Shown here: in pieces, positions 35,931 through 47,893 of the stretch
How positions within the stretch are numbered: position 1 is the first letter of the stretch
Layout: the number at the start of each line of letters is the position of its first letter
Position numbers and translations under genes: made by a program
Assembly (NCBI GenBank): GCA_000697665.1
Contig: KL197734.1
Location: forward strand, 282,654 to 346,653
Source of the DNA: Jaapia argillacea MUCL 33604
Lineage: Eukaryota > Basidiomycota > Agaricomycetes > Jaapiales > Jaapiaceae
Length of the DNA: 64,000 nt
Reading direction: 5' to 3'
The notes under the pieces: generated by a model
Seen by the model: only the letters and a program-made list of their open reading frames with translations
The model's database searches: none
Told to the model about the DNA's origin: nothing

Positions 35931-36752
35931 TTACGCTCGACCGCTACCTCTCCCACGACCACGTCCCGACACCGACCCGCCACGACGAGTCCTATTGGCT
36001 TCGGCTGGTGGACTCAAGATATGTCGGAGGAGATACCGGAGGAGCCCACCAGCATATGCATTCCCCTTCGGGAAAAACTTTTCGGTGAATCTGGTGTATA
36101 CACTGAGCTGTGTCTCAGAGGGAAATTTCACGACAGCCGCCCCTGTCCTTGGAATATCCACAAGGTCTATGAGGTTGACATGAGTCTCCGCCACAGCCTA
36201 GCTGAAGTGTCAATTCCGTTACAAGAAGAGCTGTGGTGATCGTACGCACTTGTCGACAGGCCTTGAGACCTTCTGGGATAGGCGAGATGAGTAAGACCTG
36301 GCACAAATTCCTCCAGGAATTGATATCGTTGACATCCGTCCCGTAAATGGCGTTGAACTGTTGAGTCAATGCATCCTTAAAGCGATTATAACCTTCTTCC
36401 TTCTCCGCATCATCTCTCCACCATGGATACTCCCTACACATTCGACGGAATTCTTCCATAACTGGCTTTGACGAGTCGAAAGTGAACCCAGGGTAGGAGG
36501 CGAAGAAATCGTCGAGATGCGTAGGCCCGAAGTCCTGCTTTGCATTCCGCTTGTGGAGATTCCTCGTGCTTGTGACCTGGCATTCCTCTATCAGTCGTCC
36601 TAAACAATGATAACGATGGCCGTTGGAAGTGAGGATGAACCTACCGGTACTTTACCCTCTGTAAATCCTACGATGTGCTGAAATTTACATCCCGACCCGA
36701 ATCTGCAGGTCCCTTTGCTGGCAAGCTGGAAGCAAACTCGAAAGCGAGACAT
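35931..36752 (-). CDS. CCCH zinc-finger / GGLLR-family protein, copy A
   Basis: Exons 36645-36752, 36250-36576 and 35931-36197 (minus) give 233 residues. Residues 1-26 form a CCCH finger (C-x8-C-x5-C-x3-H; VCFQLASKGTCRF, GCKFQH), which usually binds RNA. The middle holds GPTHLDDFFASYPGFTF, EEFRRMCREY and a helical block FKDALTQQFNAIYGTDVNDI ending CR. The last exon has ETHVNLIDLVDI, FFPKGNAYAGGLLRYLLRHI and a Gly-Arg-rich tail (RGRGRGSGRA). I recognise the middle and C-terminal parts as an expanded basidiomycete family of unknown function. The acceptor TGCCAG|GTC of intron 1 was chosen because it is the same in copies A, B, C and D with a branch-like CTGA(C/T) upstream. Confidence 0.75.
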
Positions 36753-36933
36753 CACAATGGTTCAAGTCGAAGGAGTCAGGTAGCCTGCAACTAGGGCCTT
36801 GTGGAGTGACAGAACGCCGTCGAGTTCGACGGCATGCAGCAAACGCATGCAGCAAGCATATGATGGGGATCTTCGATCGTCTATTTGGAGCTAGCTGATT
36901 CTTAGGCGCCTCAGAGGTCACGTCCATCCATAG

Positions 36934-37086
36934 TCATCCGTTCCATGCCAGTCGAGTGGGTCCCATACCTTCTAATTCGAGAACCTTCGCGTTGGAGTTG
37001 AGCGATACACTACAGATGAAGGGAACCCAACACATTTGATGCTCATCCCATGAGCGGTTAGTAGGTACCACCCAGTATACGCCCAT
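36934..37086 (-). CDS. conserved small ORF, module A
   Basis: A 50-codon ORF beginning MGVYWVVPTN with the core RSWDEHQMCWVPFIC. Equivalent ORFs sit at the same place in modules B, C and D, each with the same ATG and an in-frame stop just upstream where examined. Paralogue DNA identity is high, so conservation alone is weak proof of coding. Alternatively, the TTCCCTTCGTCTGTAG and TTCGAAGGTATGG signals inside it could be the acceptor and donor of a 5' exon of the CCCH gene. Confidence 0.35.
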   Translation of the reverse strand: MGVYWVVPTNRSWDEHQMCWVPFICSVSLNSNAKVLELEGMGPTRLAWNG

Positions 37087-37195
37087 GATATGGAATCAGA
37101 TATGACTACGACCAAGTCCGTAGAGACAAATATGGAATCTCCCGTCCCGACAGAAGTAGCACATTGGGCCATCCCACCTAGCCCTCTTATCCCGA

Positions 37196-37653
37196 CTATT
37201 CCCTGCTGGTATCCGCCGAGACAATATTTGTTCCAGGTAAAGGAACAGCAGTTACCTCCCCGTGTCTGAAGGTCCTCGTACCCGTCCTCACAAGCCTGAG
37301 CCTCGACTTACAATGCGGGTCCGGACAAGCGACCTCCGCATCTATCGTAATCCAATCGTTGGCTTGTTGCGCCCGCTGCTTTCCGGAAAGTAGAGGGAGA
37401 ATGGCTCCTGGACTACTGGATTTACTTCGATCGGACGTGACCAATGAGGAAGAAGCTGAAAACTGTACTTACCAAGCGAGTAGATGGAGAACCCTTGTTC
37501 TTGGGGAAGGTATAGCATCTCCCCTGCTAAAGTGAAATGATCTCCGGGTTTTGCGCCACACCGAATACGTTCGCCAGGGGGACATATGATCTCGATTGGA
37601 AGGTCATAGATTTGGAATGAATCGTCGTTGATAGATGGCGATGATGGCGTCAT
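37196..37653 (-). CDS. TIGR04076-like small protein, copy A
   Basis: Exons 37473-37653 and 37196-37407 (minus) give 130 residues. The protein reads FQIYDLPIEIICPPGERI, CGAKPGDHF, GEMLYLPQEQGFSIYSLG, then ILPLLSGKQRAQQANDW and EVACPDPHCKSRLRL. The Cys-Pro, Gly-Asp-x-F, GFSIYSL and PLL-x-x-KQR pattern resembles the TIGR04076 family of small proteins of unknown role. No signal peptide or TM. It lies upstream of, and in the same direction as, the CCCH gene of its module. The family call is by motif memory and needs an HMM search. Confidence 0.6.
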
Positions 37654-38841
37654 GGTGTGAGGAGGATGTGTGCGAAGCGAATTCCAATGGGTCCGGTTGT
37701 GGAACTTATCTTATACGACAGCGAGGAGCGATGGATAGGCGCCTTAGCTTGATGTCAGATGACCCTTGTATACGTGAATGACCTCAGTATCTCGATGGCA
37801 TAAGATGGTTCCCGTCGATCGCGGACTTCCGAAACGCGAAAGGTGTATAGGAGCTGCTATGTCAATTCCCAAGCACCTCTGAACGAAATACTGTAGGAAC
37901 GACACATACCATTGCTCGAGTCAACAGCCGACATACGTTCTCGTGCCTCCCATCCAACCTGCCATGCTGCTCCAAGTCGCGCAACCTGGACGGTCCGAGG
38001 AAGAATGGATGAATGGGCATTCTCGGACCTTCATTATGAGGGAGCCATCTGGGTCGCCATTCTCATAGAGTTGGCTTTGCGACACCAAGGTTTCTGCCCG
38101 CACAATCCGCCAAACTCACACGACGAGCGAACGGGACCAATCCAGCAGCTTCCACGCACAGCCACACAACGGATGATCGAAAACCTTTCGTCCACCACAT
38201 TGCTTCGTTGACAAGCACTACAGTAGTCACTACACCTCGACAGTACAACAACCGAAAATACAAGACACTTGTAGCCTGAGAAATCGCCTCTCTGGACTAC
38301 TTAGTCGATCAACCGAAGTCTCGACAGCAGACTGCGACGCTTCAATCCCATCGTCCATTGGGATCGGAAAGCAATGCGCCTACGCAGTAGGGCAATGACA
38401 AGATCTTCGCGTTATTCATATTCTTGTGATCAACTATTTTCCATTTCATCTGGAGATCCTGCAGCACTGTCCTGCCATCCGGACGGCCCTTGACGCAGTG
38501 TTTGCTCAAAATCATGAACTGCCTCAGTTGTGCACACCCCGGAATTGACATAAGGGGTATATGAGCTAGAACCAGGTTTTACGGCGGCTTGACCTGGTAT
38601 CCTTGACTTTTACTTACAACCTCGACTTGCAGCTTCTCTGTTCTGGTTCGTCTTCTACCGAACTGTTGTGCGGTGTTCAGGCTCCACCAATTTGACATAT
38701 CTACTCCATCTCAATCCTAATCCAATCGCAATACATCCATCCAAGAATCCAACTGCGGAGCCACTGCATTTCACACAGTTATTCTCTACATCGACGCAAG
38801 ATCCATAGTACGAGAATTCTTGTGTAGCGTCAAGCGGAGCG
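37654..38841. other. intergenic; possible kinase scrap
   Basis: The 5' flank of the TIGR-like gene (37654-37880) matches the flank of module D (63125-63330). A minus ORF at 38342-38551 contains CVKGRPDGRTVLQDLQMKW, reminiscent of a kinase C-terminal RP-x-x-x-x-V-x-x-L motif but too short to call. Confidence 0.35.
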
Positions 38842-39590
38842 ATGGATTCCAACTGTAGCCTCCCCCAGAGACCTTCCGTTGTGAGTTTATTTGCCATACC
38901 TTCATCTTAATCGAATGTGAAGTATCCTTCCTGATTTGATACAGAGGGCTAGTGGGCAGTCCCGTCTCCTCAGCTCTGACTTCGAGGTGAAATCGGATAA
39001 CCCCCACGTTAGACCAACGAACCTTAGCAGTCGTGTTGTCAATCTGGAAGGTCCACTGCGTGGTGGCGCTTGGTGTGACATTTATACTGGCGAAATCGAG
39101 ATGGGGAACGGGAGAAAAGAGAAGGTCGCGATGAAGCAGCTGAGAGTGTTTTTGAACTGGACAGAAAAAGAACGAAGTCTGGCAATGAAGGTGTGTCACA
39201 TCTCCGCGGCTGTAGTATCTTTTAATGGTATTCACTCTGACGACTTCACAGCTATTTCGCCGAGAGATCAAGATCTGGTCAAGTTTCAACCATCCCCATA
39301 TTTTGCCCTTCTACGGTTTTGCAACGATTGATACCTCTCGTTTCTTCCTGATATCCCCCTGGGCTACCTCTGGAAACAATGTTGAGACATGCTTGAGCAA
39401 GAACATCTGGTGGCTGATGGTAGTATTGGCCACAAGGAGTAGAAAAGTTGGGGTGAGGGCGTTGACGAGAAGCTCTACGTGGATGTGCAATCCGTATCTG
39501 GAAGTCGTCGATCTGGGAGTGGAGAACGTTATCGAGCCTAGGAAGACTCAGCAGATTGAGATTTGGAGGATTGCCAAAGTAAGTGAGTGA
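38842..39590 (+). pseudogene. protein kinase N-lobe fragment
   Basis: Exon 39031-39190 encodes NLEGPLRGGAWCDIYTGE (a glycine-rich loop variant), then KVAMKQLRVF with the VAxK lysine. Exon 39252-39590 gives LFRREIKIWSSFNHPHILPF and YGFATIDTSRFFLISPW, the alphaC helix and hinge region of a TKL-like kinase as expanded in agaricomycetes. After NNVE the similarity fades; no HRD or DFG motif follows before the stop at 39590. Short 5' exons from an ATG at 38842 are possible, but their phase is not clean. It is probably a truncated gene. Confidence 0.55.
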
Positions 39591-40878
39591 GGATGAGGCA
39601 CTGAGCAAGAGCCAGCGAACACCTGCAAACCGACGAAAGATGGGAGCGATAACGTTCGCGAAGTCAGCGAGCACCAGACAAGCGAGGGTGGATAGGTAGC
39701 GCTTGGGCGCGGAGAGTTCAATCGCCACAACGGTTTGACAATTTGAGTTGCGAAGTGAAGTGCTATCAGCGAGGCGTCCGGAGGGCCTGCAATAGTGCTT
39801 GGTGAAGGCCCTAATGTCGACAACGGTTAGGTGCTTTTATGAATGAGATGTCCACGAGTGACGCAAGTGGTGTGATGCGATGTCGGGATCGCCGTAGGTC
39901 AAAGTAGTGAGAGAAGCTGAGAAAGGATGTTCACGAGAGGCGGATTGCTCGACGATGCAGAGATCAGCTGTCGATGAGCGGGAAGGCGAGCAAGAGTGAT
40001 AATTCGGTCAAGAGGCAATGTCCAAGGCCGTTAAGAGGGTTGTGGGGTGGATGCACTGTCAGTGAGATCAAGTAGCAAGTGCAACGTAGTTGATAAATCC
40101 TTGTCGTCTGAATTGTTGATTAGAGGCTCCAAGGGAGGTGACGTCGAAAGGGAGGATGTCGGAATATCAATGTGTGCAGGAGCTACCAGTGGTCGTAATC
40201 AGATAACCTTTACGTTCACAGTCCGGAGACCTGACAGACGAGGTGTGAATTGACTGTCGGTGCTGTAGAGATTACGCCAGATGCAAGTGTGGTACTTGAA
40301 CCCTGAGTGGTGATGATCAAAGGACCACAAGAGGGTATTCGTGCACGGTAAGAAAACCTCTGATCGCCGAAAGTGGGCGTTCACTACGGCGAGGGGGATA
40401 GATTGATAAGGCTTATGACAGAGCAACCAACGATTGTGTGATCGAGAATGTTCACGCGATCCACGAATGCTGATGGTGCTGTGGATAGTGTCGCGAATAC
40501 CAAATGCTAACAGAGGGGGGAATCTGAATCTCCAGTGCGATGGATATGGGTTCAAAGGAGCCATCAAGCCGATTGTAGGGCAGAATCGCTGTTGGGAAGA
40601 CTCAACCAACGAGCAGAGAGAGATGGCTAATTGACCACAAGGAATGAATTCCGTATGCCGGGGTAGCGCGGAGCGTTGAACAGACGACTCAAGAAACTTC
40701 GATCGATTGGAGAAATCTCGACGGTAGAGAGCACGAAGCGAATGTGAGGTTGTATTCACAAAGGTACAGCAAGAATCGATATTCACAAGTCGAGGGAGGT
40801 TATGGGCGAAGTTCGGAGGCACGATCGCAGTGAGAGAAATGGTGACCACGAAGCTCTGCAAGTGGGGTGCAAGTTGGA
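39591..40878. other. left flank of retrotransposon insertion
   Basis: No gene recognised. A 220-codon minus ORF (40199-40861) shows no domain. The sequence is continuous with the right flank at 49371 once the element and one target copy are removed. Confidence 0.35.
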
Positions 40879-40883
40879 CGAGA
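40879..40883 (+). repeat. target-site duplication (left)
   Basis: CGAGA immediately before the LTR start, identical to 49366-49370. Confidence 0.85.
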
Positions 40884-41178
40884 TGTCAGCAACAAACAAC
40901 AACCAGGGATGTGACTGGCAGCAGCGCTGGATGAGGAGTGCGAGTAGCGATCAAGGAGTAATGAGGTCGACCAATGACACACAAGAGTGGCTGGTTTGGA
41001 ATAGACCAGCTCAAGACTGGGGTTTGCATTAAGATGGTACAAGCTTATATACTACATGGCTAGCTAAGAATAGTCCGATGGTGCAATAAGGCGTCATACC
41101 GAGATCTTAACGCTACTGGTCAGAATACTAACGAATGTTCTACAGGTCAGGTGATCAAAAAGTAAAAAGAACGTGACA
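40884..41178 (-). repeat. 3' LTR of the chromovirus
   Basis: 295 bp with TGTCA...TGACA ends. In element sense it begins TGTCACGTTC right after the polypurine tract and contains a TATATAAG promoter-like motif (about 41045). Its last 103 bases (plus strand 41076-41178) match the visible part of the 5' LTR with two differences. Confidence 0.88.
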
Positions 41179-41181
41179 TTA

Positions 41182-41193
41182 CCCCCCTCTCAA
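41182..41193 (-). other. polypurine tract
   Basis: In element sense TTGAGAGGGGGGTAA directly precedes the LTR's TGTCAC. It is the primer site for plus-strand DNA synthesis. Confidence 0.75.
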
Positions 41194-41204
41194 GGTCCAT
41201 GTCC

Positions 41205-44200
41205 TCATGGATCATCATTAAGGTCCAAAACGTCAACAGGCAACATCCGAACCTGTAGGGAACGCAGTATCAGTCGTTCGGGTGGTCTATAAGCCGGATG
41301 TTCCCAATGGAACTTCTTCATTAAATCCTCCCTTTGTTCCTTCACAAATTTCCAATCCATCCATTGATTATCACCAGAAGGTTGACCCTTCCATTTCACC
41401 ATGTATTGAATACTGCCGTTGTGTTCACGATATTGGATAAGAGCTTCGATCTCCTGCTCGGAACCATCGCTGACAATAGCAGGCGGAGGTGGGGGTTGTT
41501 TCTGGTTTGCAAATTCGCCTTTCTTATATGGACGGAAGTAGGCTTCGTTAAAGACAGGGTGGATGCGTCGTTTCTTCCATTCAGTAGGAAGAGCGAGTTC
41601 GTAAGCGGATCCATGTTGTTTTAAGATTTTAAAGGGGCCATATCATTTGTCGTCCAACTCCTTCATTGGGCGATCTGTCGTAATATTCGTAGCTTCCAAC
41701 CAGACCATGTTGCCAATCTTGAATTGATACGAGTCGGACTTCTTTCGATCGTAGTAGAGCTTCATTTGTTCTTGCGCCTTGGCCATTGTGGCTTTGGCAT
41801 CGTCCCAAGTTCGATGCATACGATCGTGGAAATCTTGTACTGACTCGTTGTTCGCTTTTCGGCGATAATTGACTCCAGTCCATGGATGTCGGCCGTATAA
41901 TAGATAGAAAGGAGAGTATCCCATAGTGGAGTGTGGTTTATTGTTGTATGCAAATTCGGCCTGGGAAATCCAATCATACCAGTCATCCTGCAAATGATTG
42001 ATGAATATGCGGAGGTAAAGTTTGACCTCTTGGTTTGCATGTTCAGTTTGTCCGTTCGTTTGTGGATGATAGGCGGTGGATGGATTCATGCTGATCCCCA
42101 TAAGGCTGTAAAGTTCCTTCATGAAGTTCGACACAAATTGTGTTCCTCGATCACTAACGACTTTTCGAGGATATCCGAATTCGCACCATCATCTGTCGCG
42201 GAAGAGTCGAGCGACTCTGGGTGCGGATAGTTCCGTGGTGATGGGAAGAAGTCGTATATTCTTGGCTAAGTGATCGGTGATAACGAGAAGAGCGTCACAT
42301 CCTTTGGAAATGGGTAATGGACCAATGATATCGATCCTGATTATTTCTCCAGGTGAATCTGGTATTTGGTTTGGGTGCAAAGGAGCGTGTGTAGCACCTC
42401 GACGAGGCTTCGTGCATTGACAATCAACACATCCTTTGATGTACTTCTTGACATCATAATGAATCGTGGGCCACCAGTAATCTCGTGTGATCAATTGATG
42501 TGTTTTGGCGGCGCCAGGATGTCCAGCTTTGGGTACGTCGTGATGATGTCAAATGATTTCTTCGCGAATCGTCGGGTCTTTTGGTACGTATATTCTGTCT
42601 TTCCATTCTATTATTCCATCATGCTCCTCGAAGCCTGGCTTCTTTGTTTGAAGAGCAATCTCCACCGATTTATCTGTTTTCCTTCTGGTGTGTTTTATCA
42701 TTCCCAGGATAGTGGTGTCACTTCCTTCAAATACGATCTCGTTGGATCTCATCCAATGTTGGAACCAATGTGGTTTTAGCATAGTGATGTCCTTATTGTC
42801 ATCCTCTCTTCCGTCGTCGTGATCGATGCGACGAGACAACAAGTCGGCTTTAGTATTCTCCTTGCCGGCTTTATGTTGAAGAGTAAAATGATACTTGGCT
42901 AATTCCATGTACCAACGTGCTTGTCTTTGGTTGAGTTTCTGCGGAGATCGGAAGTACATGAGGTTTTGATGATCGGTGAGAATTTCGAATTCTTGTTCTG
43001 CACCGAGAAAGTAGTGACGCCATTCCCTGAGGGCTTTCATTATTGCGAGCATTTCCTTGTTGTAAATTTCGTAATTTCGTTCAGCGTCATTCATGGATTT
43101 GGACATGAAAGCGATTGGAACCCATTTTCCTTCTTGATGCTGTGAAAGCACGGCTCCTACAGCATAGTTGGAAGCATCCGTTTCCACACGATACTTGTCG
43201 GTGTTAGTCGGATGATGAAGGACGGGCGTGGATGTGATCGCTGATTTGAGCTTTTCAAAAGCTTGTTGTTGACTATCCATCCAACGGAAGTCGGTTTTAC
43301 CGGTGAGATCATTTAAGGGTCGTGCGATCTCACTAAACCCTTTGATGAATCATTGATAGAAGTTGCAAAACCCAAGGAAGGATTGAACGTCTCGTTTGGA
43401 CTTCGGCAGTGGCCATCCCAGTACTCCCTGAACTTTAACCGGATCGAGAGAGATTTGTCCTGCGGATATAATATGTCCCAGGTATTCCACGGTTTCCTTC
43501 TCGAATTCACACTTTTCCAGCTTGAGATATAGTTTATGTTGCTGAAGAATCTCCAGAACTTGCCTGGTGACTTGACAATTTTCCTCCAGGGTCTTGGTGA
43601 ATATTAATATGTCATCCATGTAGACGATGACATGACCTTCGTTAATTAATTCACAAAAGATTTCGTTCATCATGGTCTGGAACGTGGCAGGGGAATTGGT
43701 TAAACCGAAGAACATAACCAGAGGTTCAAACAATCCTCGATTTGTTCTAAAGGCTGCCTTCCATTCGTCTCCTTCCTTGATGCGGATATTGTTATATCCC
43801 CAGCGAACATCTAATTTCGTGAAGTATTTGGCGTCTTTTAGTTTATCGAACAGTTCTCCAATGAGTGGAAGTGGATAACAATTCTTGATCGTCATCTCGT
43901 TAAGTTTTTGGTAATCTTGTACTGGTCTAAGTCGTCCATCCTTCTTCTTGACAAAGAAGAAAGGTGAAGCCATAGGCGATTTCAAGGGTCTGATACATCC
44001 GGTTTTCAGATTTTCCTCTAGGAATTCATCAAGTTCCTTTTGTTCACTTGGCGACAATGGGTATAATTTGCAGTCCGTGGGTTTGGAACCTGCCTTGAGC
44101 TCTATGGTGTGATCCCAGATCCGCGAATCAGGGGTATTTTCAAAATCCTCCTTGGTAAAGACGTCTATGAAGTCGTGAAATCGCGGAGATACAATCTCCT

Positions 44201-45261
44201 TCCAGTGCTTCTTTTCATGTTTTGCTTCTGCGTCAATGGCCAACTGTGTTGATAATGTGCCAGTGGCGCGTGCGAAAGTAGGTCGAAAGTGAGTAACAAA
44301 GACTCTATCTCCCCTACTAAGGTGAGATTCCAGATCACCACCGTCATCATCAGGGAAATCAACCAGATCCAGTCCTAGACTGTGACCAACGTCTGCGCGA
44401 CGGAGAAGAGCGGGCATCACCCCACAAACCGAAGGACAGCGGTTGAAAACGAGGGTGTTATCAATCCAGTTGATATCAGGGTTATGCTTGGCAAGCCAAT
44501 CATACCCTATAAAAATATTATGACGTGCCAGCGTCGTCACACAAAGAGATATTAACTCCATGTGGCCAAACATTTCCAACTCAACTTGACAGTAGCGAGT
44601 AATGGAAGTTGAATTACGTGTGCCGTCGGTATTATAAACGGCCGCGGGCCTGGCAAATTCGATGGTATCCAGACCAAGTTTGTCAACGTATTTAGCGTCG
44701 ATTGCTGAGAAAGTACAGCCCGAATCAATCAGGGCTTTCTCAGAGTAGACTTCCTGGGTCTGGAGATTCTTGATTCGTATGTCAACGTCCAATTCGAACC
44801 CTTGGTTCTTGGTGGTTTTACGAATCCAACAATACTTGCGTGGTTCCTGCAACTTGGCCACAGCTTCCACAGGATCAGATGAGGACATCAATTCCTTGAT
44901 GATCTGTGGTGATGCGACTTCAGAGTGTCTAGCCCTGGGAGTCCATCTGCAAAGCATAGCAAGTTGGTCTTTTTGACTACGCTCCTTCATAGAGGACCAG
45001 AACTGCTCAGCAGTTTGGGTGCGTAGTTGTTTTAGTGAAACTTTATCAAGTCTGATGCCTGTGGAAGAGTCAGGGATTAGATTCACTGTGGTACCAGTAT
45101 CTAATTCTATGGTACGGTCTGTATCGAATGCGTTATCATAATTTAATGGTGAATATCTAGAACCTGAAAGAAGAATGTCCTGTCGATAATCTGCATCATT
45201 AACTATCGACTGGGATAAAAAGACTGCGGTATTACAGATGGATCGTCCGGGAGAGAATTAG
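41205..45261 (-). pseudogene. retrotransposon pol polyprotein (nonsense-riddled)
   Basis: One continuous frame from about 45261 to a terminal TGA at 41205-41207. It is interrupted by TGA at 43350-43352, 42549-42551, 42189-42191 and 41643-41645, with no indels. Domains in order: aspartic protease (ALIDSGCTF, about 44700), reverse transcriptase (FVKKKDGRLRPVQDYQKLN; YMDD at about 43612-43623), RNase H (TDASNYAVGAVLSQ), integrase with HHCC finger and DDE residues (GYPRKVVSDRGTQF; NGQTEH) and a chromodomain (EALIQYREHNGSIQYMVKWK, about 41260-41430). Pol is in the -1 frame relative to gag, overlapping its end by about 55 nt across a run of five T residues, so -1 frameshifting is likely. The four stops sit where related elements often have Arg. 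Confidence 0.88.
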
Positions 45262-47893
45262 GGTCGTCTTCTTCATCTACATACTCCATAGCTACTTGGT
45301 CCATCTGCTCCTGTTTTTGGGCGTTTTCGTAGTCCATTTCTTCGACATTTGTTTTTTGATTTATTAAATCCAGAAGGTTGCAGATTTCCACAAGTTCCTC
45401 TGGAGTGTATTGCACGAACATCTCCCGAGAACGTTCCACTATGGGTCGTTTCGGTTGTGGGCAATCTTGTGCGAAGTGGCCTTTCTGTTGGCAGTTATAG
45501 CAGACTGCCGAGGCATGTGCACGACTTAGGTCCATTGGCTGACCACTACCGCCGAACGTCATACCCATGCCGGTTCTCCGGTTTTGCGTATTCTGGCCGG
45601 ATCCAGATTGTGATGGGGGAGGTCCAGGCGGTGGACGATACTGTTGTGGGGTGAATTGTCAAGGTGGTTGACCACGTTGTACGAATACTGTCTGAGGGCG
45701 AGGGACGAAAGGACGAGCTTGAGCTGAGAGTTGGTTCTGACGATGCTGCGTGTTGAACTGTCACGTTGCCTCGTCAATCCGAATTATCCATGCACTGTAA
45801 TCAACAAAGCTGGTTGGTGGCTTCATGATTCCTGTCTCTATCTTCCTGATGATTTCAGTGTTTACATTCCACTTGAAGTTGTCGATATGGAATGCATTGG
45901 GAAGTTGGAGTTTTGCTTCTAGGACGAAGCGATTGTAGTCGGTGAGGTATTCGTCGGTGGTCCAATTTCCCTGTTTGGTTTCCAGCATGCGGATACGGGC
46001 CTTCTCTTCTCGATTGATTTCCCTGAATCGCTCGTCCAGGACTCCAAGGAACCGATCCCATGTGAGTACCTGCTCTAGGTGAGCGACTTCGGCAGCATCA
46101 GGCAGTGTTTTGGCTTTTTCCGCCACTAGTAATCCTTTGTGTTGCGTCCACTGGGTTCGGATGTGCTTCCTCCATGTTGACGCTTCCCCACGGAGTAAGG
46201 AAGTGACATACAGGAACTTGGCTTTGTCGGTTCCGTATGCCCTGGTGTTGGCGTCGATATAAGCAACGACATTGTCGCGCCAATCATCATATTCCTTTTT
46301 ATCTCCATCGTAATGTCCAGGTGCTGCAATCTTCTCTACTTTCGAATTGGAACCCCTTAGGGTATCGAGAAGTTGATTGAACTGGGCGTCGGTCATTTGT
46401 ATGGCGGCCATGATGGGTGGTAGTCGAGTGTTTGATGGGAGAAGGGGTGTTAATGCAGAGAAGGGAAGTGTGGTGGTAAGCGGGGTAGTGGGTAGTGGAA
46501 CTCGAGTAGGTGTGGGTGGTGTTGTTGGTGATGGTTGTCCCTGTGGTCGATTAGTAGGGATTTCTGGTGACGACTCAAGTTCTATGGACGGTGCTCGACG
46601 ATGTCCTGCCCTCGCTCCTATGAATTGAGCAAGAGGTGTAACCAGTCTTTCTGTGTCTTCGTCGGGCTCATCTTCGTCGTCTGAATCTCCTACGAAGGTG
46701 TACCTGTTTGGACAGGGGGATTCTCTGCAGAGGGTTTCGACGGCTTCGTTGTCGAAATTCCAAGTGCGATCTTGGTTGTCGTCTAGTCTGACTACGTGGA
46801 AGAGTCCGTAACAAGGGAGACTTGTATCCGGATTCAATGTGGCGGTCCTGAATGTTTTTTGTAATTCGAACTACTTTCGCCTAATTAATCACAACAATAC
46901 AAATGGATCTCCACTAGTTCCACTCCCTTTTACGACCGTGTCGTCGTCCTCTGTCAAATCGATAATTTCAGGAAGTACTTCCTCGAAGTGTGGTGAATGG
47001 GGGATGGGGATAAGGACGTCGAGGAGAGTGTTTCCCTCAATATCTTCGTCAGGTGCGAAAAGTGGGTCCTCGTCTCCGAAATGGTTGTATCGTCTTTCCA
47101 GTGTATGCTCAGCTACTTCTCTTCTCCACTCTCCTCTGTTGATCGCCTCTACTAATGCCTCTCGAATATTACGTATATCCTCTACTGGTCCTTCGATGCG
47201 GAGTAGTTCGTCGTTGGTGAGGTATGGGCGAACCTCTCCAAGGACGTTGATGATAGTGCAGAGCACTTCTAATAAACAAACAACCCAAAAGATGAGGTGT
47301 TCGTTGAATTGGACAGGGGCGAAGCGTCTGGCGTCAATGGGCATCTACTCAGAAGGTTCAGCAGTCTCGTAGTTTTCGTAATCAGGAGTATTACCACGAG
47401 TGTCTGGATAGTCGAGGGTGGCATTAAGTGCGTTTAGGCGGTGACGGAGTATATCGAGAGGGTTGAGTTCTGGTCGACACTGGCGGATTTCGGTGAGACG
47501 ACGAAGAAACTCCTGTTCCTGAGGACTAGGAGGTGATGGTGAACGAGGTGGTGTGGTAGCGAAGTCGGGTGTTCCGACTGAAGGCGCTGCTGGTGGTGGT
47601 GGAGTGGGTGCTGTGTTCCAAGGACGTTCGAAATCCTCCTCGTTATATAGGTCTCTGAGGAAGCTGCTGACGTAACCGTTTTCGTCAAACTGGAAGTGAA
47701 CAGCTGGAACGGCAATTGGTCTATAAGTAGCGCGTGTGGTGGTGATAACCAATTGGAGTAATTGGTTATGAACGTGGATGAGGGTTCCACAAACGTGAGA
47801 GCAGATAGCGATGCCAAGGTGAATGCCAGTGAGGCAGATGAGAAGGATGCGACAGATGAAGTTGACAACGATATCGCTATCTCGTGGTGGCAT
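45203..47893 (-). pseudogene. retrotransposon gag with N-terminal extension
   Basis: A single frame from an ATG at 47893 (MPPRDSDIVV) to a TAG at 45203-45205. It is broken by TAG 47345-47347, TGA 46889-46891, TAG 46871-46873, TGA 45761-45763 and TGA 45659-45661. The core gag (about 46460-45770) reads FNQLLDTLRGSNSKVEKIA and DDWRDNVVAYIDANTRAYG, typical of the Ty3/gypsy capsid. A zinc knuckle CYNCQQKGHFAQDC lies near 45460-45502. Upstream is an unusual ~330-codon part with two hydrophobic segments (ICRILLICLTGIHLGIAIC; LIFWVVCLLEVLCTIINVL), a Pro-rich stretch and an acidic stretch. Whether this was once fused to gag or was a separate ORF cannot be settled here. Confidence 0.8.

Noticed and set aside
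40199-40861. 220-codon minus ORF next to the retrotransposon
   Set aside because: No domain, no coherent composition, no paralogue. Probably a chance frame in the insertion flank.
41205-45763. Reading TGA as Trp in the retrotransposon (recoding)
   Set aside because: At several sites related elements have Arg rather than Trp, and CGA-to-TGA explains every TGA. Host genes such as tyr1 and SSP2 end with TGA normally.
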